Positions 1-5,567 of a stretch of DNA of 5,567 nt are shown here, in pieces. This DNA is from an uncultured Lachnospiraceae bacterium (GTDB lineage Bacteria; Bacillota; Clostridia; Lachnospirales; Lachnospiraceae): assembly GCA_902796375.1 (NCBI GenBank), contig CADBOW010000150.1, forward strand, positions 1-5,567, in the 5' to 3' direction. Under the pieces are notes generated by a model that worked only from the letters and a program-made list of their open reading frames with translations, was not told where the DNA came from and made no database searches. Both the position numbers and the translations under genes were made by a program. How positions within the stretch are numbered: position 1 is the first letter of the stretch; each line of letters starts with the position of its first letter.

Positions 1-859
1 CCTGTGCATTGACGCGGATGAAGTTCAGGTCGTACTGACCCTTGGGTCCAAATACCGCTTCCACCTCGTCACCCTCGTCCTTCCGTAGGAGTCCGTGATC
101 TACGAATACACATGTCAGTTGCTTTCCTACTGCCTTGGAAAGAAGCACTGCTGCCACGGAAGAATCCACGCCGCCGGACAGTGCACAGAGCACCCGGCCG
201 CTGCCGATCTTCTCCCGCAGCTCCCGAACCGTAGTATCCACAAAGGAATCCATCTTCCAGCTTCCACTGCAGCCACAGACTCTGATCACAAAATTCTGAA
301 GAAGCTCCTGTCCGAACTGTGTATGCATAACCTCCGGATGGAACTGTGTGGCATAAAGCTTACGCCCTGGATCCTCCATGGCTGCCACGGGGCAATGCTC
401 CGTTTTCGCTGTGATACGGAAGCCCTCCGGCACCTCTGCGATATAATCCGTATGGCTCATCCAGGTTGTGAATTCGGAAGGGATCCCGTCGAAAAGCACG
501 GACTTCTCTCCATTCTCCGGAGCCACGGTCATGGTTTTTGTATGTCCGTATTCGCTCACCGGCGCTGTGGCAACCCGTCCCTTCAGCTTATAGGCCATCA
601 GCTGGGAACCGTAACAGATTCCCAGGATGGGGATCCCCAGGTTGAAGATTTCCTCCGAATAGCTGGGAGAGTCCTCCAGATAGACGCTGTTGGGTCCGCC
701 TGTGAAAATGATCCCCTTCGGATTCAGCTCCCTGATCTGCTCCAAAGTCATCGTATACGGATGTACCTCCGCATATACATTACACTCCCGCACACGTCTG
801 GCGATCAGCTGGTTATACTGTCCTCCGAAATCAAGAACAATGATCAATTCCTGGTTCAT
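1..859 (-). CDS. guaA: GMP synthase (glutamine-hydrolysing), N-terminal part, cut by window edge
   Basis: Converts XMP to GMP in the cytoplasm using ATP and ammonia released from glutamine. The first 286 residues are visible and the gene runs off the left edge; full-length family members are about 510-525 residues. Residues 1-195 form the class I glutamine amidotransferase domain: oxyanion-strand motif FTGGPNS at 52-58, nucleophile Cys82 in GICYG, and His174 and Glu176 in the FHPEV motif complete the triad. The ATP pyrophosphatase domain follows, with P-loop SGGVDSS at 228-234 and VFVDHGLLRK at 251-260. The dimerisation domain lies outside the window. The ATG at 859 is chosen because the family starts just before the IIVLDFGGQYNQL motif and an in-frame TAA lies three codons upstream (866-868). 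The best Shine-Dalgarno, AGGAAAGGA at 874-882, is unusually far away (14 bases). The gene starts 36 bases after the S41 protease stop, without a visible terminator or riboswitch between. Identity is very secure. Confidence 0.97.
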   Translation of the reverse strand, partial: MNQELIIVLDFGGQYNQLIARRVRECNVYAEVHPYTMTLEQIRELNPKGIIFTGGPNSVYLEDSPSYSEEIFNLGIPILGICYGSQLMAYKLKGRVATAPVSEYGHTKTMTVAPENGEKSVLFDGIPSEFTTWMSHTDYIAEVPEGFRITAKTEHCPVAAMEDPGRKLYATQFHPEVMHTQFGQELLQNFVIRVCGCSGSWKMDSFVDTTVRELREKIGSGRVLCALSGGVDSSVAAVLLSKAVGKQLTCVFVDHGLLRKDEGDEVEAVFGPKGQYDLNFIRVNAQ

Positions 860-895
860 ATCCTGTTACCATATCCTTTCCTGGCCTATACCCGC

Positions 896-2281
896 TTACT
901 CTTCCGTCGATTCCGTAGTCTTCGGTGTTTCGGTGGTCTTTGTCTCTTCGGTGGTCTTCGGTTCTTCGGTGGTCTTTGTCTCTTCCGTAGTCTTCTGCGA
1001 GCTGCTTTCCGTTGTTTCCGTCGTAAGATTCTCAGACCCCGGCAGAGGGTCTCCTCCCAGAGCCTTGATCGCTGCAGCAAGCTGAGGATCCTCATTATGC
1101 GGCATTTTACTCAGCGTCCGTTTTTGCTCCTTGGTAAGCTCCACCTCCACATCCGGCTCAATGCCGGTTTCATGAATATTGCTGCCTGCAGGGAGAAAAT
1201 ATTTCGCGATGGTCATTTTGACCGCCGATCCGTCCGACAGCGGGAAGGTCTGCTGAACAATCCCCTTTCCATAGGACTTCTCTCCCACCAGTTTCACCTT
1301 GCCGTAATCCCTGAGACATCCGATCACGATCTCCGACGAACTTGCACTGTTACCATTCATCAGGATCGCCATGGGAAGATCCACACTGTGTCCGTCCTTT
1401 GTATAACTCTTATCCAGGATATTACTGTTTTTATCCCTGAGCTCCAGGAGAAGTCCCGGTTTATTCGGATCTCCGCCACTGGGCACTGTATCATCCTCCA
1501 CCAGATAATCCACCATATTGATCGCGGAGTTCGTGATGCCACCCGGGTTATTTCGCAGATCAAAGATCAGGCCTTTGGCCCCCTGAGCCATCAGAGAATC
1601 AACAGCCTCCTTAAACTGCTCATCCGTGGTCATGATGAATTCGCTGACCTTGATATATCCGAATCCATTCTCCAGCATCTCAGACCTTACGGTAACCTCC
1701 TGAATCTTCCGTCTGGGGACATCAAATTCCAGGAAGTCATCCTCTCCCTCCCGGTACATTTTCAGGTGTGCCGTGATGTTTGCCTGGCCTCGGATCATCT
1801 TCACCACATCCTCCAGTTCCATATCCGTAGTGAGCTCAACCCCGTCGATTTCCACAAAAACATCGTCCGGGAGAAGCCCTACTTCTTCCGCAGGACTGCC
1901 CGGAATCGGTTCTACCACATACACAGATCCATTGTCCATATTTTTCGAAACGGTGGCTCCGATACCTACGTATTCACCCTCGTCCTCCTCCGTGATCTTG
2001 GCGAATTCTTCCGGAGAATAGTAAGTCGCGAATTTATCACCCAGACCATAGATCAGGCCCTTATAAAAATAATCCTCCCGTTTCTGCTGATCCGGCTCAT
2101 AATAAAAATGCTTATTGATCAGATTCTCGATGGTCAGTGTTTTACTCCTGGTTTGAACCGAATTGGGATCAAACCCGGAAGAAGCAGTCGTACTCTCCTG
2201 CTCTTCTGTTCCGCAGCCGCCTGTGGCAATGGCGATCATCACAGCCATAGAAAATACCATGCATCGTTCCCGAAGTCTCAT
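896..2281 (-). CDS. S41 family C-terminal processing peptidase (CtpA/CtpB-like), exported, probable lipoprotein
   Basis: A serine protease of 461 residues that acts outside the membrane and cleaves substrates near their C-termini, guided by a PDZ domain. Residues 8-20 are hydrophobic and end in TGGC, a weak lipobox that would make Cys23 the lipidated residue; position -3 is Thr rather than Leu, so a plain signal peptide or membrane anchor remains possible. The PDZ domain covers about 103-190 (from GEYVGIGATV). The peptidase core covers about 195-405, with DLRNNPGG at 241-248, nucleophile Ser314 in NSASSSE, Lys339 in SYGKG and Gln343 four residues later, matching the Ser-Lys-Gln triad known in CtpB. 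The usual core ends near DPQLAAAIKAL at 398-408. A Thr/Glu/Lys tail with five six-residue repeats follows (414-461). The ATG at 2281 is preceded by AAAGGA ending 9 bases upstream. The gene lies 91 bases after the M23 hydrolase gene, whose product is a plausible but unproven substrate. Confidence 0.95.
   Translation of the reverse strand: MRLRERCMVFSMAVMIAIATGGCGTEEQESTTASSGFDPNSVQTRSKTLTIENLINKHFYYEPDQQKREDYFYKGLIYGLGDKFATYYSPEEFAKITEEDEGEYVGIGATVSKNMDNGSVYVVEPIPGSPAEEVGLLPDDVFVEIDGVELTTDMELEDVVKMIRGQANITAHLKMYREGEDDFLEFDVPRRKIQEVTVRSEMLENGFGYIKVSEFIMTTDEQFKEAVDSLMAQGAKGLIFDLRNNPGGITNSAINMVDYLVEDDTVPSGGDPNKPGLLLELRDKNSNILDKSYTKDGHSVDLPMAILMNGNSASSSEIVIGCLRDYGKVKLVGEKSYGKGIVQQTFPLSDGSAVKMTIAKYFLPAGSNIHETGIEPDVEVELTKEQKRTLSKMPHNEDPQLAAAIKALGGDPLPGSENLTTETTESSSQKTTEETKTTEEPKTTEETKTTETPKTTESTEE
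905..994 (-). repeat. 18-bp tandem repeat, five copies, coding for KTTEET-type hexapeptides
   Basis: Five imperfect 18-base units lie at the 3' end of the S41 protease gene. They encode residues 430-459 as KTTEET, KTTEEP, KTTEET, KTTETP and KTTEST. The middle DNA copies (plus-strand 929-946, 947-964 and 965-982) are nearly identical, the first and third being the same base for base, which points to recent slippage or unequal exchange. The outer copies use different synonymous codons. The number of units could therefore vary between strains. The segment is expected to be disordered, hydrophilic and exposed outside the cell. Confidence 0.9.
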
Positions 2282-2321
2282 ATCATTCTGTCCTTTCTCA
2301 TCACAGCCTTATGAAATCTGA

Positions 2322-2347
2322 CGAGCGGCTGCATACGCAACCGCCCG
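2322..2347 (-). other. Intercistronic RNA hairpin between the M23 hydrolase and S41 protease genes
   Basis: The minus-strand transcript can form an 8-pair stem, GCGGUUGC with GCAGCCGC, closed by a GUAU loop (plus-strand arms 2325-2332 and 2337-2344). Three further outer pairs extend it to 2322-2347. Two of the eleven pairs are U-G wobbles in this transcript and would be C-A or A-C mismatches on the opposite strand, so the structure fits the direction of the operon. It starts 26 bases past the M23 stop codon. No U-run follows, so it is not a typical intrinsic terminator. It may be an mRNA stabilising or processing element that sets relative levels of the two products, or a weak attenuator. Confidence 0.6.
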
Positions 2348-2372
2348 AAATTATCATATTCTTTCAGTCTGA

Positions 2373-3908
2373 TCATATACCCAGATATGGTCTGGGATTT
2401 ACGTACTTTCCGTTAACACGGACACTGAAATGCAGGTGCGGCCCTCCGGTAACCCCGGTCATTCCCACATGACCGACTACCTGCCCGGATGTAACCGACT
2501 GTCCGTTTACAACAGCATAATCATTCAAATGATGATAAATGATGGTGATCCCGCTGCCCACATCGATCATGACCGTCTTCCCACCGGTTCCGTAGTAACC
2601 GACATAGATCACAACCCCATCTGCGGCTGCGACTACCGGATCATACATGCTTGCAGAAATATCAATTCCCTGATGATAGGTGGAAGCCCCCGGGATACCG
2701 ATATCTCCACGATATCCGTAATCAGAGGTGATCCTGGTACTGGAGGGCTGAGGCCAGAGGAAAACGCCTCCGGGGTATTGGATTGGCGTATAATTCACCG
2801 CTTCCCGTGCGCTCCGCTCGATCTCGGCAATCTGATTGGCCTGCATCTGCTCCTGTACCTGAAGCTTGGTCAGCTCTGCCTGCTGCTCGTCAATCTCCGA
2901 CTGGAATGCCGTGATCTGATTCTCCTTCTCATCCGAAAGCAGAACGATGGCATCCTGTCGGTCCTGATATACTTCCTGCAGGATCCCGTAATCCTCCGTC
3001 ATGGTCTCCAGCATCTTCAGCCGGTTCGCCACCTGCTGGCGTGCGTCCAGATAGTCCTTCAGCAGAACCTCGTCATATTTGCTGACCTGTTCCACATATT
3101 CCGTTTTATTCAGGACATCGGAGAAATTCACTGCCTGAAGCAATGCATCCAGATAGGAGAAATTTCCATTTTCATAGGAATTCTGAATATGAGCCTTCAG
3201 CTTGTTGTACTGAGCCTGTACATCCTGTTCTGCATACTCCAGCTCATACTTCAGCTGCGCAATGGTAGCATCGATCTTTTCCTTCTGCTCCCTCATCTCA
3301 TCGATCTGGTCCTGGATGCGGATGATCTCATTATCCATCTCCTGCAGATTCTCGATAAATGCATTCTGCTTCCTCTTCATGGCATTCAGAAGCTTCTGTG
3401 CCTGCTGCTTCTCCTGAACGCTCTGGGTATACTGTGCGCGAAGAGCCGCGATCTGCGCAGCTGAATAATAGGGTGTCGAAATCGTAGCCGTCTCAGTGGA
3501 ACCATCCTCCGTTCCTGTCCCGGTGGGATCCTCCGTGCCGGTTTCAGACCCCTGCTCCGTCTTCTTTTTCTTTCCCTTTTCCGTCTTGGCTTCCGTGGAA
3601 TCCTTCGGATTTTTTGAAGTTTTCTTCTCTGTGGCTTCTTCTGTCGTTCCTTCTTTGGTGGTCTTGAATTCCGGAACCGTGCTTTCCTCAGTGGATTCTG
3701 TCTTTGCTTCCGTTCCGGCCTCCGTCTTCACCTCTGACTTCTTCTCTGACTTCTTCTCAGTCTTTTTATCTGCCTTCTTTTCCGTCTTTACCGTCGACTG
3801 GGCCTCAGTCCCGGTATCCTTCTTCTTGGGCTTGGCCGCATAGACAGCTGACCCGGCAAATCCTAACAACAGAAGATAAACCGCAAGAATGCGTATTCGT
3901 TTTTTCAA
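2373..3908 (-). CDS. Secreted coiled-coil M23 (LytM-type) peptidoglycan endopeptidase, probable FtsEX partner
   Basis: A 511-residue exported cell-wall hydrolase. Residues 1-24 are a signal peptide (basic KKRIR, hydrophobic core, likely cleavage after AVYA). Residues 26-145 are a Lys/Thr/Glu/Ser-rich segment without predicted fold. Residues about 148-372 form two long coiled-coil helices broken by the NGNFSYLDALLQAVNFSDVL stretch (247-266), the motif region seen in PcsB, CwlO and EnvC-type proteins. The M23 domain covers about 380-511. All expected zinc and catalytic residues are present: His412 and Asp416 in HQGIDI, His460 in YHHL, and His491 and His493 in HLHF. M23 enzymes cut peptide cross-bridges or stems; the exact bond here is unknown. 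The start is TTG at 3908, with AAGGAGG at 3917-3923 spaced 8 bases away. The gene begins 22 bases after ftsX, which supports regulation of this protein by FtsEX. The annotation 'murein hydrolase activator EnvC' is the likely database label, but the site is not degenerate. Confidence 0.94.
   Translation of the reverse strand: MKKRIRILAVYLLLLGFAGSAVYAAKPKKKDTGTEAQSTVKTEKKADKKTEKKSEKKSEVKTEAGTEAKTESTEESTVPEFKTTKEGTTEEATEKKTSKNPKDSTEAKTEKGKKKKTEQGSETGTEDPTGTGTEDGSTETATISTPYYSAAQIAALRAQYTQSVQEKQQAQKLLNAMKRKQNAFIENLQEMDNEIIRIQDQIDEMREQKEKIDATIAQLKYELEYAEQDVQAQYNKLKAHIQNSYENGNFSYLDALLQAVNFSDVLNKTEYVEQVSKYDEVLLKDYLDARQQVANRLKMLETMTEDYGILQEVYQDRQDAIVLLSDEKENQITAFQSEIDEQQAELTKLQVQEQMQANQIAEIERSAREAVNYTPIQYPGGVFLWPQPSSTRITSDYGYRGDIGIPGASTYHQGIDISASMYDPVVAAADGVVIYVGYYGTGGKTVMIDVGSGITIIYHHLNDYAVVNGQSVTSGQVVGHVGMTGVTGGPHLHFSVRVNGKYVNPRPYLGI
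3474..3833 (-). repeat. Low-complexity Lys/Thr/Glu-rich coding segment of the M23 hydrolase
   Basis: This stretch encodes residues 26-145. It is built mainly from Lys, Thr, Glu, Ser and Gly, with irregular KTE, KKSE and GTE units (for example EKKSEKKSEVKTEA at 51-64 and TGTGTED near 129-135). The coding strand is strongly purine-rich and the plus strand correspondingly pyrimidine-rich. Charge shifts from lysine-rich at the start to more acidic and Gly/Thr-rich towards the coiled coil. It has no recognisable domain and is likely disordered. Confidence 0.85.
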
Positions 3909-3916
3909 TCGAACCG

Positions 3917-3923
3917 CCTCCTT
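3917..3923 (-). promoter_or_regulatory. Strong ribosome binding site that fixes the TTG start of the M23 hydrolase
   Basis: The transcript reads AAGGAGG here, a perfect anti-Shine-Dalgarno match, ending 8 bases before the TTG at 3908. No ATG or GTG fits both this spacing and the signal peptide, so TTG is the start. The site lies entirely in the 22-base gap after the ftsX stop codon. Confidence 0.9.
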
Positions 3924-3930
3924 CGTATCC

Positions 3931-4839
3931 TTATACTCTCAAATGCTTCCTTGTGGTCATCCAGCTTCCGATGAAACCGATACCGATACCGATCAGAAGC
4001 GATACCGGTGCCAGTACCTTAAACAGCTCCGTCTCCGGTACAAATTCAAAAATGGACTTGAGCACGGAGAATCTGCCGACTACATAATCGATGACAGCCT
4101 GATACATATAATACAGGATCACCACCGGAATGGCCGATCCGATCAGACCGATCACCACACCTTCCACAATGAACGGCGCACGGACGAAGGCATTCGTCGC
4201 ACCGATCAGCTTCATGATCTTGATCTCTTCCTTTCTGACCGTGATACCGATGGTGATGGTATTACTGATCAGGAATATGGATACCAGGAACAGGATCACG
4301 ATGATAAATACGGATGCATAACCTACGAACTTGTTGATCGCAGCCACATTATTTGCCGTATATTCCGAACTCTTAACCTTACGGACGCCCTTGATGGACT
4401 GTACGAACTGTACAAAATCCGCCTGATAGGTGACATCCTTCAACGATATGGTAAAGGATGCGGAATTGGCCAGCGGGTTATCCGCACCGAAGGTCTCACG
4501 TGCCGCTTCCGGGTCATCATAATTTGCCTCGGAGAACTGCTTCCACGCATCCTCAGCGGAAATGAATTCCATGGTCGCAACTTCATCTCTGGTCCGGATC
4601 TGTTCACGGATCATATCGATCTGATCGTCCGAGATCCCTTCCTCAAAGAATACGGAGATTGAAATATTTCCTTCAATGTTCTTGATGGCAGTCCTGAAAT
4701 TCACGATAACCGCATAAAGCAGACCAAACAGGAACAGACATGCCACGATGGTACCGATGGATGCCAGTGAAAACAGGAGATTTCTGCGGATATTCTTCAG
4801 TCCCTGGCGGAAACTATATCCGATCGAACTAATCCTCAT
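3931..4839 (-). CDS. ftsX: Cell division ABC transporter-like permease FtsX
   Basis: A 302-residue inner-membrane protein that pairs with FtsE and passes its ATPase cycle to an extracellular wall hydrolase. The cytoplasmic N-terminus (1-20) carries FRQGLKNIRRN, typical of Firmicutes FtsX. Transmembrane segment 1 is at about 22-47. It is followed by the extracellular loop at about 50-168, which binds the coiled-coil partner in characterised systems. Segments 2, 3 and 4 are at about 171-195, 222-248 and 275-293. The cytoplasmic loop between segments 2 and 3 contains VRKEEIKIMKLIGATNAFVR (201-220), the conserved FtsX-family coupling region. The length is normal for the family. The ATG at 4839 lies inside the end of ftsE, giving an 11-base overlap; the site AAGGGAGG (4848-4855) is spaced 8 bases from it, inside ftsE coding sequence. 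This arrangement implies translational coupling and equal amounts of FtsE and FtsX. Confidence 0.97.
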   Translation of the reverse strand: MRISSIGYSFRQGLKNIRRNLLFSLASIGTIVACLFLFGLLYAVIVNFRTAIKNIEGNISISVFFEEGISDDQIDMIREQIRTRDEVATMEFISAEDAWKQFSEANYDDPEAARETFGADNPLANSASFTISLKDVTYQADFVQFVQSIKGVRKVKSSEYTANNVAAINKFVGYASVFIIVILFLVSIFLISNTITIGITVRKEEIKIMKLIGATNAFVRAPFIVEGVVIGLIGSAIPVVILYYMYQAVIDYVVGRFSVLKSIFEFVPETELFKVLAPVSLLIGIGIGFIGSWMTTRKHLRV

Positions 4840-5515
4840 CGATATAGCCTCCCTTCTCCACGTCGCTGACGATCACACCCTTCTTCAGAGTGATCACCCG
4901 CTTCTTCATGGCATTTACAATTTCCTTATTATGGGTTACCACCACAACCGTGGTTCCCTTTGCGTTGATATCCTCAAGGAGATTCATAACCTCCCAGGTA
5001 TTCTTGGAGTCAAGGTTACCGGTGGGCTCGTCCGCCAGAATGATATCCGGCTTGTTGACCAGCGCACGGGCAAGCGCAACTCTCTGCTGCTCACCACCGG
5101 ACAGCTGTCTGGGGTAGGATTTATACTTGTCTGCCAGACCCACCATGGTCAGCATTGCCGGAACCTGTCGGCGGATATATCTGGCCGGTGTTTCGATAAC
5201 ACGCTGGGCAAATGCCACATTTTCATACACCGTACGATCCTTGATCAGACGGAAATTCTGGAATACAAATCCCAGCTTGCGGCGAACCTTCGGGATCTGG
5301 CGGCGCTTCAGTCTGGTATAATCAAAGCCTGCCACCTGGATCTTGCCCTTGGTGGGAACCAGCTCACGGAGCATAAGCTCGAGCATGGTTGTCTTACCTG
5401 ATCCGGAGCTTCCTACGATAAAGACGAATTCGCCCTTGTCGATATGCAGGCTCACATCCTGCAATGCCAGAGTTCCGGTCGGGTACTTCATAGTTACATT
5501 TTCCATTGTAATCAT
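4829..5515 (-). CDS. ftsE: Cell division ATP-binding protein FtsE
   Basis: A 228-residue cytoplasmic ABC-type ATPase that works with FtsX to control peptidoglycan hydrolysis rather than to move a known substrate. All nucleotide-binding motifs are intact: Walker A GSSGSGKT at 35-42, Q-loop Gln86 in FVFQNFRL, signature LSGGEQQR at 138-145, Walker B ending in Asp162 and Glu163 (IILADE), D-loop NLDS at 167-170 and H-loop His195. The sequence after the Q-loop (FRLIKDRTVYENVAF) is characteristic of FtsE and separates it from LolD or MacB ATPases, as does the adjacent ftsX. The start at 5515 (MITMENV) is preferred to the inner ATG at 5506 because GGAAGGA at 5523-5529 sits 7 bases from the former and 16 from the latter. 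The gene ends in TAG within the beginning of ftsX. It is the first gene of the operon visible here; its promoter region is cut by the window edge. Confidence 0.97.
   Translation of the reverse strand: MITMENVTMKYPTGTLALQDVSLHIDKGEFVFIVGSSGSGKTTMLELMLRELVPTKGKIQVAGFDYTRLKRRQIPKVRRKLGFVFQNFRLIKDRTVYENVAFAQRVIETPARYIRRQVPAMLTMVGLADKYKSYPRQLSGGEQQRVALARALVNKPDIILADEPTGNLDSKNTWEVMNLLEDINAKGTTVVVVTHNKEIVNAMKKRVITLKKGVIVSDVEKGGYIDED
4848..4855 (-). promoter_or_regulatory. Ribosome binding site of ftsX inside ftsE
   Basis: The transcript reads AAGGGAGG here, 8 bases before the ftsX ATG and within the last codons of ftsE. It decides the ftsX start at 4839 and shows that ribosomes terminating on ftsE pass directly over the ftsX initiation site. 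Confidence 0.85.
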
Positions 5516-5522
5516 AATGGTA

Positions 5523-5529
5523 TCCTTCC
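5523..5529 (-). promoter_or_regulatory. Ribosome binding site of ftsE
   Basis: The transcript reads GGAAGGA, 7 bases before the ATG at 5515. This supports the upstream of two possible in-frame ATG starts. The remaining 38 bases to the window edge contain no convincing minus-strand promoter, and no gene can be assigned there. Confidence 0.8.
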
Positions 5530-5567
5530 GCTTATTTCATATGGAGTAATATGCTAGAATTCCAGCG

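Noticed and set aside
860..895. Search for a purine riboswitch or terminator ahead of guaA
   Set aside because: The gap is 36 bases, shorter than a purine aptamer, and contains no inverted repeat.
885..910. Possible guaA promoter on the minus strand (TCGACG at 905-910 and TATAGG at 885-890)
   Set aside because: The spacing is only 14 bases and both boxes are imperfect; a start there would leave almost no leader before the ribosome site. Not supported without transcript data.
95..2314. 739-residue open frame on the plus strand, the longest in the window
   Set aside because: It is codon-aligned antisense to guaA and the S41 protease, begins with GTG without a ribosome site, and its translation is rich in His, Arg and Leu with no recognisable domain. 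Both opposite-strand genes have complete family motifs.
3973..3996. Short repeated ACCGAT units in ftsX
   Set aside because: They simply encode the alternating Ile-Gly residues of the last transmembrane segment (GIGIGF near 284-289).
2430..5401. Plus-strand open frames of 344, 257 and 217 residues opposite the hydrolase, ftsX and ftsE
   Set aside because: All are in exact codon register with the minus-strand genes and show no domain, signal or ribosome site. They are shadows of codon bias.
5552..5560. Extended -10-like TGCTAGAAT on the plus strand at the right edge, near an inverted repeat CATAT-N6-ATATG (5538-5553)
   Set aside because: No acceptable -35 lies 17 bases upstream, it points away from the visible genes, and the 5-base repeat arms are within chance expectation. 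The window ends too soon to judge.

Overview
The window is a piece of a bacterial chromosome of clostridial type, most likely Lachnospiraceae or a close Firmicutes relative. This rests on protein style (FtsE, FtsX and the GuaA N-terminus), strong AGGAGG-type ribosome binding sites, a TTG start and moderate GC content; no rRNA or taxonomic marker is present. All genes are on the minus strand and read from the right end to the left end. There are no tRNA or rRNA genes, insertion sequences, CRISPR arrays or phage genes.

Layout in transcription order: ftsE (5515-4829), ftsX (4839-3931, overlapping ftsE by 11 bases), a secreted coiled-coil M23 peptidoglycan hydrolase (3908-2373, TTG start 22 bases after ftsX), an exported S41 carboxy-terminal processing protease (2281-896, after a 91-base gap holding a hairpin), and the first 286 codons of guaA (859 to the left edge, 36 bases after the protease gene). 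Coding density is very high. The only non-coding stretches are the 52 bases at the right edge, the 22-, 91- and 36-base gaps, and nothing else.

The first four genes form a cell-envelope module. FtsE is the cytoplasmic ATPase and FtsX the membrane partner of an ABC-like complex that transmits ATP binding and hydrolysis to a periplasmic or extracellular coiled-coil cell-wall hydrolase during division or elongation. The M23 protein has the coiled-coil architecture of such partners and a complete zinc site, so it is probably the enzyme itself. The S41 protease is a good candidate for a processing or turnover factor acting on exported proteins, possibly on that hydrolase. guaA (GMP synthase) is a purine-biosynthesis gene of unrelated function that appears, from spacing and the absence of a visible terminator, to be read through from the module.

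I see a conserved-type housekeeping locus rather than a wholly new system. The points worth a second look are the catalytically complete M23 partner of FtsEX, its ~120-residue Lys/Thr/Glu-rich segment, the similar repeat tail on the adjacent protease, the intercistronic hairpin, and the attachment of guaA to the operon.
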